Of a stretch of DNA of 6,464 nt, positions 1 through 5,684 are shown in pieces. The stretch is from Caulobacteraceae bacterium. Lineage in GTDB: Bacteria > Pseudomonadota > Alphaproteobacteria > Caulobacterales > Caulobacteraceae. The number at the start of each line of letters is the position of its first letter. Within the stretch, counting starts at the first letter, position 1. The notes beneath the pieces are model-generated. The model did no database searches. It worked only from the letters and a program-made list of their open reading frames with translations, and had not been told where the DNA came from. The translations under genes and the position numbers were made by a program. The stretch covers positions 1 to 6,464 of the forward strand of contig JADZBR010000144.1 of the NCBI GenBank assembly GCA_020852035.1, written 5' to 3'.

Positions 1-451
1 ACTATCTGATCTAAAAGGGAAATCCGCCCGATTTCCGCAATCCATCCCCAGCCTGTCCACCGCTGGGAACCGAATCATCCACGCGGGGGCGCATTCGGGC
101 GCTTGCCCTATAGACGATATCGCGGGAAGGTCAACTCGCCGAAGGGAACTGAGGCGCGAATGACCAGGGCGACCCGGGAATTGGCGCAACAGACCGGCGG
201 CGGGATCCCGAAACGGGCGGCTTCGGCCACCCGCTTCGGCCCCGGCGGCGGACAGCCGTCGGAGATGGGTGACTGGAGCGATCCTTGACCCCGGATGCGA
301 CGGCGACGAGCCGGCGGTGACGAGGCGGGGGAGCGATCCCCCATACTCTGACCCGGCGGCGATGATCAGAGACGGAAACCTGCGGGGACACCCGCGTTCG
401 AAGGCTCCGATCTCCCAGAGGCGCCCAAGTCCTTCACCGGACCTGGAGAAT

Positions 452-491
452 GAGGGCGACAGGCTGGGCGACCAGGCTGTCGCCCTCTTGC
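452..491 (+). terminator. Terminator-like hairpin with GNRA-type loop
   Basis: GAGGGCGACAG (452-462) pairs perfectly with CTGTCGCCCTC (477-487). Inside it, after a G-G mismatch, CTGG (464-467) pairs with CCAG (472-475) around a GCGA tetraloop, giving about 15 base pairs. The right arm is followed by TTGCT, only a weak T run, so termination may be partial. On the + strand it would end a transcript coming from 1-451 and insulate the kinase gene. On the - strand there is no T run after the hairpin. Confidence 0.5.
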
Positions 492-572
492 TATGGGCGA
501 AGCGCGCCGCGTGCGCCCGATCGGAACCGTAATTCCGCAGCCTGATCAAACCCCTACGGCCACGCCTGCGAC

Positions 573-595
573 ATATTCGCGTCAGGGGCGAATAT
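573..595. promoter_or_regulatory. 8-bp inverted repeat, candidate operator
   Basis: ATATTCGC (573-580) and GCGAATAT (588-595) are perfect inverted copies separated by 7 bp. The arms are A/T-rich in an otherwise GC-rich region, about 90 bp before the likely kinase start. A dyad like this can be a binding site for a dimeric regulator. It could also form a hairpin in the leader RNA. No clear -35/-10 pair could be placed around it, so the role is inferred only from symmetry and position. Confidence 0.35.
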
Positions 596-673
596 TAAGT
601 CTTCGGTTGCATCCCAAGAGCTAGTTTCGGCGCGTCGATGCCACGAGCTCCCTGCCGATTCCGGCGGGGGCGA

Positions 674-680
674 AAGAGGA
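674..680 (+). promoter_or_regulatory. Ribosome binding site that decides the kinase start
   Basis: AAGAGGA lies 5 bases before the TTG at 686 and is a good Shine-Dalgarno match. The upstream in-frame ATG at 638 has no purine-rich stretch at the right distance. This favours the TTG start. Confidence 0.6.
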
Positions 681-685
681 ACGCG

Positions 686-2746
686 TTGAGCCGCAACGGA
701 CGCCATCTGGTCCTGACCCTGACGCTGGCGGCCGCCTTCGCCGCCTGCGCGGCGCTGGCGATCGCCTGGGCGCGCCAGACGGTGGGCGTGGCGACCTTCT
801 GGCCCGGCACCGGCCTTCTGATGGCCGGCCTGGTCGCCCTGCCGCGCCGCTTCGGCGTCCTCTGCGCGGGCCTCTGCGCGGCCAGCCAACTGGCGATCAA
901 CCTGATCGTCGGTCAGGCCCTCGTCCCCAGCCTGCTGTTCACCGGCGTCTGCCTGGGCGAGACGCTGCTGGCGGTCTGGCTGCTGCGCCTGGCCGCGCCC
1001 GGCCGGGTGCGGCTGAACGGGGTCGTCCCGCTGCTGCGCGCCCTGGGGCTCGCCGTCGCCCCGGCGATGGCCGTCAGCGCCATCGTCGCCGCCAGCCTGT
1101 TCAGCGCGGTCTTCGAGCGCAACTTCACCCATTTCCTCACCGACTGGCTGATCTCCCACCTGCTGGGCGCCGGCATGGTGTTCCCGGCCGTCACCGTGCT
1201 GTTGCAGCGCGGCCGCAAGGACGACTTCGGCCGCTCGCGCTGGGAGCAGGCCGGCATCTTCGCCCTGGTCGGGGTGATGGCCATCCTGGCCCTGCAGTTC
1301 CACCTGATGACGGCGCTCTTGCTGTTCTTCCCGGTGCTGATGCTGGCCGCCTTCCGCCTGGGCCCTAAGGGCGCGGCGGTCGCCGCCCTTTTGATGGCCG
1401 CCGTCTCCTTCGTGGCGGTGATCTATCAGCTCGACCCGCCGCTGGCCGGGTCGCTGACCCTGGGCGAGCGCATCCGCTACACCCAGCTGATGGTCGCCAC
1501 CGGCTTTCTGACCAGCCTGACCGCGGCCATCGCCCTGGCCGACCACGCGCGCCTGCGCCAGCTGTTCGCCGCCCGCAGCCGCACCGCCCGGCGGGGCACC
1601 GCGCGGATCGCCGCCGACGCCCGCGCGCGCGCCGACTTCATCGCCGCCATGAGCCATGAGATCAGGAACCCGCTGACCAGCATCGTCGGCTTCACCGAGG
1701 TGCTGCTGCGCCGCACCGACCTGCCCGAGACCGCCCACCGCCAGCTGACCATGATCGACCATGCCGCCGCCGCCCTGGTGGGCGTGGTGGACGACATCAC
1801 CGACCTCTCGCGCCTCGACTCGGCGGCCACCCGGCCGCAGCCGCGCGCCGCCACCCCGCAGGCGATCGCCCGCGACGCCCTCTCGATCATCGCCGACCGG
1901 GCGCGCGCCAAGGGCATCGGCCTGGAGCAGACCCTGGCCGGTCTGGTTGACCAGCCCTGCCAGGTCGACGACCTGCGCCTGCGCCAGATCCTGCTGAACC
2001 TGCTCGACAACGCCCTGAAGTTCACCGACCGCGGCCACATCCGCCTGGATGTCGGCGCGCGTCTCGACGGCGAGCGGCTGATGCTGCGCTACGCCGTCTC
2101 CGACACCGGCGCCGGGATCGCCCCCGAGCGCATCGGCCGGCTGTTCGACCGCTACGGCCACGCCGACCCGGATCGCGGCGAAAGCTGGGGCGGCTCGGGC
2201 CTGGGCCTGGCGGTCTGCAAGCGCCTGGTCGATCTGCTGGGCGGCCGTATCGGCGTCGAGAGCATCACCGGCAAGGGCTCCACCTTCTGGATCGAGGCTC
2301 CCGCCGAGCCGATCGCCGAGGCCCCGGCCAGGCCGAGCGGCGGCCGCCTCGACGCCCGCGTGCTGCTGGTCGACGACAACCCCGCCAACCGCGAGCTGGG
2401 GGCCACCGTGCTCGACCTCCTCGGCTGCGAGGTCACCCTCGCCGAGGACGGCGCCGAGGCCCTCGAGCTGATCGCCAGGGGCGGCTTCGACGTGGTGCTG
2501 ATGGATGTCCACATGCCGCGCATGAACGGCCTGGACGCCACCCGCGCCATCCGCGCCCTCCCCGGCCCGGCCGCCCAGACCCCGATCATCGCCATGACCG
2601 CCGACGTCCTGCCCGAACAGGTGGACCGCTGCCGCGCCGCCGGCATGGTCGACCACATCGGCAAGCCGATCCGCCTGGACGACCTGCACGCCGCCCTCGA
2701 ACGCTGGATCGGCAAGACCGCCCGCGACGCCGCCAACGCGGCCTGA
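686..2746 (+). CDS. MASE1-domain hybrid sensor histidine kinase/response regulator
   Basis: This is a membrane-bound hybrid two-component kinase of 686 residues from the TTG start. An in-frame ATG at 638 would add 16 basic residues but has no ribosome binding site. The N-terminal third (about 1-290) is strongly hydrophobic with several membrane spans and the W-P-G-T-G motif near residue 40 typical of MASE1, a membrane sensor domain whose ligand is generally unknown. HisKA follows, with the H-box MSHEIRNPL and phospho-acceptor His324. HATPase_c shows an N-box (LLNLLDNALKF, about 440-450), the DTGAGI motif at Asp473 and the GSGLGL motif at 503-508. The C-terminal REC domain has the acidic pair Asp563-Asp564, phospho-acceptor Asp607 in LMDVHMP, Thr638 and Lys660. 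All catalytic residues seem intact. No histidine phosphotransfer protein or separate response regulator lies nearby, so the output is not visible here. It ends 241 bp before the ABC importer, and any link to that operon is unproven. Confidence 0.93.
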   Translation: MSRNGRHLVLTLTLAAAFAACAALAIAWARQTVGVATFWPGTGLLMAGLVALPRRFGVLCAGLCAASQLAINLIVGQALVPSLLFTGVCLGETLLAVWLLRLAAPGRVRLNGVVPLLRALGLAVAPAMAVSAIVAASLFSAVFERNFTHFLTDWLISHLLGAGMVFPAVTVLLQRGRKDDFGRSRWEQAGIFALVGVMAILALQFHLMTALLLFFPVLMLAAFRLGPKGAAVAALLMAAVSFVAVIYQLDPPLAGSLTLGERIRYTQLMVATGFLTSLTAAIALADHARLRQLFAARSRTARRGTARIAADARARADFIAAMSHEIRNPLTSIVGFTEVLLRRTDLPETAHRQLTMIDHAAAALVGVVDDITDLSRLDSAATRPQPRAATPQAIARDALSIIADRARAKGIGLEQTLAGLVDQPCQVDDLRLRQILLNLLDNALKFTDRGHIRLDVGARLDGERLMLRYAVSDTGAGIAPERIGRLFDRYGHADPDRGESWGGSGLGLAVCKRLVDLLGGRIGVESITGKGSTFWIEAPAEPIAEAPARPSGGRLDARVLLVDDNPANRELGATVLDLLGCEVTLAEDGAEALELIARGGFDVVLMDVHMPRMNGLDATRAIRALPGPAAQTPIIAMTADVLPEQVDRCRAAGMVDHIGKPIRLDDLHAALERWIGKTARDAANAA

Positions 2747-2750
2747 AATC

Positions 2751-2906
2751 CCTTCTCCCCATGCGGGAGAAGGTGTCGGCGAAGCCGACGGATGAGGGGT
2801 CTCTCAGAACCCTCATCCGCGCCCGGCCGATCCGCTTTCGCAACGTCGATGATCTTCGACCCCTCATCCGGCCCTTTGGGCCACCTTCTCCCGCAAGGGG
2901 AGAAGG
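2751..2906. repeat. Palindromic intergenic repeat element 1
   Basis: The element is about 156 bp and bounded by two near-identical hairpins. The left one pairs CCTTCTCCC (2751-2759) with GGGAGAAGG (2765-2773). The right one pairs CCTTCTCCC (2884-2892) with GGGAGAAGG (2898-2906). Inside are GTCGGC-GAA-GCCGAC (2775-2789), CGGATGAGGG/CCCTCATCCG (2789-2798, 2810-2819) and GGCCC-TTT-GGGCC (2870-2882). The motif CCCTCATCCG occurs again at 2861-2870. It starts 4 bp after the kinase stop, so its transcript would fold strongly there and could end or protect the kinase mRNA, although no T run follows. It shares layout and the 11-mer GGCGAAGCCGA with the element at 4001-4140. From general knowledge, such hairpin-rich repeats are common between genes in Caulobacter-like genomes. 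Confidence 0.85.
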
Positions 2907-2930
2907 ACCACCTTCCACCTCGCTTGCAGG

Positions 2931-2959
2931 TTCACTCCCGCCCCGGCCTGCTCTAGGGT
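2931..2959 (+). promoter_or_regulatory. Candidate promoter of the ABC importer operon
   Basis: TTCACT (2931-2936) and TAGGGT (2954-2959) are separated by 17 bp and would place the transcript start near 2966, about 20 bases before the ATG. Both boxes are poor matches to the sigma-70 consensus. The position, just after repeat element 1 and before the first operon gene, is the main support. Confidence 0.3.
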
Positions 2960-2975
2960 CGCCACGCTCGATTCC

Positions 2976-2981
2976 GGGGAG
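2976..2981 (+). promoter_or_regulatory. Ribosome binding site of the binding-protein gene
   Basis: GGGGAG stands 6 bases before the ATG at 2988. It supports this start, which also gives a complete lipoprotein signal peptide. Confidence 0.6.
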
Positions 2982-2987
2982 CGTCCG

Positions 2988-3989
2988 ATGAAGCCTCTGA
3001 AGTTCCTGGGCCTGGCCCTGGCCCTCGTCCTGGCCGCCTGTTCGCCGCCGGCGGAGAAAGCTCCGGAGGCCCCCGGCCGCACGAAGATCGTCTTCGCCAC
3101 CGACTGGGTGGCCCAGGCCGAACTCGGCGGCTTCTACCAGGCGCTGGCCACCGGCGAGTACGAGAAGCGCGGCCTCGACGTCACCATCCGCCCCGGCGGC
3201 TCCGGCTCCAACGTGCCGCAACTGCTGGCCTCCGGCGCGGTCGACATGGGCGTCGGCTCCAACAGCTTCATCGTCATGAACATGGTCCAGGAAGGCGTGC
3301 CGGTCACCGCCGTCGCGGCGATCATGCAGAAGGACCCGCAGGTCATCCTCGCCCATCCGGGCCAGGGCATCGACGACCTCGCCGACCTCAAGGGCCACCC
3401 GATCCTGCTCTCCGACGGCTCGATCACCGCCTTCTGGGTGTGGCTGAAGGCCAAGTACGGCTTCACCGACGATCAGGTCCGCAAATACACCTTCAACTCC
3501 GCGCCCTTCCTGGCCGACAAGCGCTCGGCCCAGCAGGGCTATGTCACCTCCGAGCCCTACACCCTGGAGAAGAACGCCGGCCTCAAGCCCGTGGTCTTCC
3601 TGCTGGCCGACAACGGCTACCCCGGCTACGCGACCATGATCCTGGCCAACAACAAGCTGCTGAAGGACAATCCGGCCGCCGTCCGCGCCTTCATCGAAGC
3701 CTCCGCCGCCGGCTGGAAGAGCTACCTGCACGGCGACGCGGCCCCCGGCGACGCCCTGATCCGCAAGGACAATCCGGAAATGCCCCAGGACGTCCTCGAC
3801 CAGGCCCGCGAGAAGATGGTCCGCTACGGCCTCGTCGACGGCGGCGAGGCGGCCGCCGCCGGCATCGGCGTGATGAACGACGCCCGCTGGGCCGAGTTCT
3901 TCCAGATCGCCACCGCCCAGGGCATCTACCCGAAGGACATGGACTACAAGCAGGCCTCCTCGCTCGACTTCGTTGGGAAGCCCAAATGA
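2988..3989 (+). CDS. NMT1/THI5-like ABC transporter substrate-binding lipoprotein
   Basis: This is the 333-residue periplasmic binding component of an ABC importer. Residues 1-18 are a lipoprotein signal peptide (K at 2 and 5, a hydrophobic core, and lipobox LAAC with Cys18 as the lipidated residue). A short Pro/Ala/Glu linker follows. The mature part begins with a strand (KIVFATDW, about 33-40), then the block AELGGFYQALATGEYEKRGLDV (44-65) and a glycine-rich turn (PGGSGSN, 69-75), then SGAVDMGVG (82-90). This pattern is typical of the NMT1/THI5-like family that includes ThiY and related binders of pyrimidines, flavins, sulfonates and nitrile-type compounds. The length is normal. The exact ligand cannot be read from the sequence, although the W-x-x-x-A-E-x-G-G-F-Y-Q block recalls the ThiY/THI5 side more than SsuA/TauA. 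It is the first gene of the operon, and its stop (3987-3989) overlaps an ATG at 3986 as ATGA. Confidence 0.9.
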   Translation: MKPLKFLGLALALVLAACSPPAEKAPEAPGRTKIVFATDWVAQAELGGFYQALATGEYEKRGLDVTIRPGGSGSNVPQLLASGAVDMGVGSNSFIVMNMVQEGVPVTAVAAIMQKDPQVILAHPGQGIDDLADLKGHPILLSDGSITAFWVWLKAKYGFTDDQVRKYTFNSAPFLADKRSAQQGYVTSEPYTLEKNAGLKPVVFLLADNGYPGYATMILANNKLLKDNPAAVRAFIEASAAGWKSYLHGDAAPGDALIRKDNPEMPQDVLDQAREKMVRYGLVDGGEAAAAGIGVMNDARWAEFFQIATAQGIYPKDMDYKQASSLDFVGKPK

Positions 3990-4144
3990 CGGCGCCCGAA
4001 ACCTTCCCCCGGCACGGGGGAAGTGGCCCGAAGGCGAAGCCGAGGGTCGATGGGGGAGGTCTGAGAGGAAGCACAAGCTTCCCCCATCGACCTTCGTCGC
4101 TTCGCGACCTCAGGCCACTTCCCCCATTCTGGGGGAAGGATTGA
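3986..4144 (+). other. Short frame across repeat element 2, probable remnant of the old ATPase start
   Basis: An ATG at 3986 overlaps the binding-protein stop as ATGA, the usual sign of translational coupling. It opens a 52-codon frame beginning MTAPE that runs through the repeat element and stops at TGA 4142-4144, overlapping the ATPase TTG start at 4141 as TTGA. The peptide is repeat-derived, rich in Pro, Gly and Arg, and probably has no function of its own. I infer that this ATG was the original ATPase start before the element inserted. Translation of the frame could still deliver ribosomes to the TTG for restart. Confidence 0.5.
4001..4140. repeat. Palindromic repeat element 2, inside the importer operon
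   Basis: A highly symmetrical element with exact outer arms CCTTCCCCC (4002-4010) and GGGGGAAGG (4131-4139). Each end can also fold on itself: CTTCCCCC/GGGGGAAG at 4003-4022 and at 4118-4138. Deeper pairs are GGGGGAAGTGGCC (4016-4028) with GGCCACTTCCCCC (4113-4125), and GGTCGATGGGGGA (4045-4057) with TCCCCCATCGACC (4080-4092). The RNA could therefore fold either as one long hairpin or as separate hairpins. It carries GGCGAAGCCGA (4033-4043), also found in element 1, and the same hairpin-at-each-end layout, with CCTTCCCCC where element 1 has CCTTCTCCC. No coding capacity for a transposase is present, so it would need help from elsewhere to move. Its exact ends are uncertain by 1-2 bp. Confidence 0.85.
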
Positions 4145-4884
4145 GCGTCGCCGCCCTTCGCCAGGTCGAGGTCGACTACCCGCGCGGGCGGGCGCTCGGG
4201 CCGTTCGACCTGGCCATCGGCGACGGCGAACTCGTCGCCCTGGTCGGCCCCTCCGGCTGCGGCAAGTCCACCGCCCTGCGCCTGCTCGCCGGCCTCGAGG
4301 CCCCCACCCGCGGCGAGGCCAGCCGCCTGCAGGGGCGCGGCGAGACCTCGGTGGTCTTCCAGGCCGCCACCCTCGCCCCCTGGATGAGCGCCGCCGCCAA
4401 TGTCGCCCTGCCGCTGGAGCTGGCCGGCGTCGCCCGCGCCGAGGCCCGCCGCCGGGCCGCCGGGGCCCTGGCCCGCGTCGGCCTGGCCGGCGCCGAACAG
4501 GCCCGCCCGGCCCAGCTCTCCGGCGGCATGGCCATGCGCGTCAGCCTGGCCCGCGCCCTGGTCACCGCCCCGCGCCTCCTGCTGCTCGACGAGCCCTTCG
4601 CCGCCCTCGACGAGATCACCCGCCGGGCGCTGGCCGACGACGTCCTGGCGCTCTGGCATGAGACGAAACCGGCCATCGTCTTCGTCACCCACAATGTCGA
4701 GGAGGCGGTCTACATGGCCTCGCGCGTGGTGGTGATGTCCAAAGGCCCCGGCGTCACCGTCCATGAAGAGGCCGTCGCCGGCGCCCTGCCCCGCCCGGCC
4801 GGCTTTCGCACCACGCCGGGTTTCCGCAAGTCGGTGGAGACGGTCTCGGCCGCCCTCGCCCGCGGCATGGGGGCGCCGGCATGA
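4141..4884 (+). CDS. ABC transporter ATP-binding protein (SsuB/TauB/ThiZ-like)
   Basis: This is the cytoplasmic ATPase that powers the importer, 247 residues from a TTG start at 4141. All nucleotide-binding motifs are present: Walker A GPSGCGKST (36-44), Q-loop glutamine at 74 in VVFQ, signature LSGGM (126-130), Walker B LLLLDEP with Asp150 and catalytic Glu151, D-loop ALDE, and H-loop His184 in VTHN. Length is near normal for this subfamily. The start is unusual. The reading frame stays open upstream to a TTG at 3973, but that extension is translated repeat sequence. The TTG at 4141 is the first plausible codon after the element, and GGGGGAAGGA just before it, formed by the element's end, is the only ribosome binding site, closer than usual. 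No ATG or GTG lies in frame between 3973 and Walker A. The stop overlaps the permease ATG as ATGA, so the two are probably translated together. Expression may be lower than that of the binding protein. Confidence 0.88.
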   Translation: MSVAALRQVEVDYPRGRALGPFDLAIGDGELVALVGPSGCGKSTALRLLAGLEAPTRGEASRLQGRGETSVVFQAATLAPWMSAAANVALPLELAGVARAEARRRAAGALARVGLAGAEQARPAQLSGGMAMRVSLARALVTAPRLLLLDEPFAALDEITRRALADDVLALWHETKPAIVFVTHNVEEAVYMASRVVVMSKGPGVTVHEEAVAGALPRPAGFRTTPGFRKSVETVSAALARGMGAPA

Positions 4885-5648
4885 GGCGCGCCTTCGAGCT
4901 TCTCGCCCCCTGGCTGCTGCTGGCCGCCCTGCTGGGCCTCTGGGAAGCGGCCTGCCGGGGCCTGGCCATCCCGCCCTATCTGCTGCCGCCGCCCAGCGCC
5001 GTCGGCGCGGCCATCGCCTCCGGCTGGCCGAGCCTGATTGTCTCGACCTGGAACACCCTGAAGATGGCCCTGCTGGCCCTGGCGGTCGCCAGCGTGCTGG
5101 CCCAGGCCCTGGCGCTGGCCATCTCCCTCTCCCCCACCGCCGAACGCGCGGTGCGCCCGCTGGCGGTGATCCTGCAGGTCACCCCGGTGATCGCCATCGC
5201 CCCGCTGGTGATCATCTGGGCCGGCGCCGACAACCCCGCCCGCGCCATCGTCGTGCTGGCCGCCATCGTCGCCTTCTTCCCGATCTTCTCCGGCGCGGTC
5301 ACCGGCCTGAAGGCCGCCGACCCGGACCTTTCGCGCCTGTTCCGCCTCTACGGGGCCACCCGCCTGCAGACCCTCGCGCGCCTGCGCTTGCCCTCCGCCA
5401 TCCCCTACCTGCTGGAGGGCCACAAGGTCGCCGCCGGCCTTTCGGTGATCGGCGCGGTGGTGGCCGAGTTCGTGGCCGGCTCGGGCGCCGCCCAGGGCCT
5501 GGCCTGGCGCATCCTGGAGGCCGGCAACCGCCTGCAGACCGCCCGCATGTTCGCCGCCCTGGTCGTCCTCGGGCTGATGGCCGCCTTATTGCACGTGGCG
5601 ATCGACCGGGCGGAGAAGGCGGCGCTGGCCTGGTGGCGGGGACGTTAG
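4881..5648 (+). CDS. ABC transporter permease (SsuC/TauC/ThiX-like, BPD_transp_1)
   Basis: This is the inner-membrane channel subunit of the importer, 255 residues, normal for the family, and probably works as a homodimer with two copies of the ATPase. Hydrophobic segments lie roughly at 7-20, 57-82, 93-113, 120-142, 184-199 and 223-244, fitting six spans. The N-terminal PPYLLPPPSAV (31-41) is a common feature of SsuC/TauC-type permeases. The cytoplasmic EAA loop that docks on the ATPase is visible as YGATRLQTLARLRLPSAIPY (157-176), with the conserved glycine and the downstream LP. The start ATG overlaps the ATPase stop by 4 bp, and GGGGG at 4869-4873 is a modest ribosome binding site, so coupling to the ATPase is likely. 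Substrate choice depends on the binding protein and remains open. Confidence 0.92.
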   Translation: MRRAFELLAPWLLLAALLGLWEAACRGLAIPPYLLPPPSAVGAAIASGWPSLIVSTWNTLKMALLALAVASVLAQALALAISLSPTAERAVRPLAVILQVTPVIAIAPLVIIWAGADNPARAIVVLAAIVAFFPIFSGAVTGLKAADPDLSRLFRLYGATRLQTLARLRLPSAIPYLLEGHKVAAGLSVIGAVVAEFVAGSGAAQGLAWRILEAGNRLQTARMFAALVVLGLMAALLHVAIDRAEKAALAWWRGR

Positions 5649-5654
5649 CCCCAG

Positions 5655-5674
5655 CTTAAGCCGCGCGGCTTAAG
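5655..5674. promoter_or_regulatory. Perfect 20-bp palindrome between permease and next gene
   Basis: CTTAAGCCGCGCGGCTTAAG reads the same on both strands. It begins 6 bp after the permease stop and its right arm overlaps the ribosome binding site of the next gene. As DNA it could be an operator for a dimeric regulator. As RNA it could form an 8-bp hairpin with a GCGC loop that hides part of that site or marks the operon end. No T run follows, so a classic terminator is unlikely. The two TTAA boxes are 10 bp apart, not the 7 bp expected of a CtrA site. Confidence 0.45.
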
Positions 5675-5677
5675 GGA
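5672..5677 (+). promoter_or_regulatory. Ribosome binding site of the Ala/Pro-rich protein gene
   Basis: AAGGGA lies 7 bases before the ATG at 5685 and supports that start over the ATG at 5677, which opens a frame of only three codons. Its first three bases belong to the palindrome arm. Confidence 0.5.
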
Positions 5678-5684
5678 TGACCCC

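Larger units (their letters stand above)
1..685. other. Long intergenic region without a supported gene
   Basis: This stretch of almost 700 bases has no reading frame with recognisable protein motifs. The small frames on either strand (for example 103-288 and 269-532 on +, 108-344 on -) look like chance frames in GC-rich DNA. It is visibly richer in A/T than the genes that follow. It does contain structure: inverted repeats CCCAGC/GCTGGG (47-52, 62-67), GGGGGA-GCGA-TCCCCC (327-342), CTCTGA/TCAGAG (346-351, 366-371), GCGGG-GACA-CCCGC (382-395), a long terminator-like hairpin (452-487) and an 8-bp dyad (573-595). I checked by eye for tRNA, RNase P RNA, tmRNA and TPP riboswitch signatures and saw none. 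The cluster of hairpins before a terminator leaves room for an unrecognised small RNA or a long leader on the + strand. Confidence 0.6.

Noticed and set aside
41..85. DnaA-box-like ATCCAC sequences suggesting an origin
   Set aside because: Only partial matches, no cluster and no AT-rich unwinding region.
382..410. TTCGAA motif resembling a tRNA T-loop
   Set aside because: The flanking bases do not form a T-stem and no acceptor or anticodon arm can be drawn on either strand.
554..2689. 711-codon frame on the - strand opposite the kinase
   Set aside because: It is a mirror of the kinase codon bias: rich in Gly, Ala, Gln, Asp and His with no domain motif, while the + strand frame has a full set of kinase motifs.
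2586..4076. 496-codon frame on the - strand opposite the binding-protein gene
   Set aside because: It crosses the kinase end, both repeat elements and the binding-protein gene, and has no recognisable motif, so it is a shadow frame.
3973..4140. Upstream extension of the ATPase to the TTG at 3973
   Set aside because: No ribosome binding site, it lies inside the binding-protein gene, and the added 56 residues are translated repeat sequence.
3691..4764. 357-codon frame on the - strand opposite the ATPase
   Set aside because: It runs through repeat element 2 and mirrors the ATPase, with no domain features.
4763..5659. 298-codon + frame overlapping the permease
   Set aside because: Rich in Pro, Arg and Gly with no motif. 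The overlapping frame at 4881-5648 has permease spans and the EAA loop.
5655..5674. CtrA binding site
   Set aside because: Two TTAA boxes are present but spaced by 10 bp rather than the required 7 bp.
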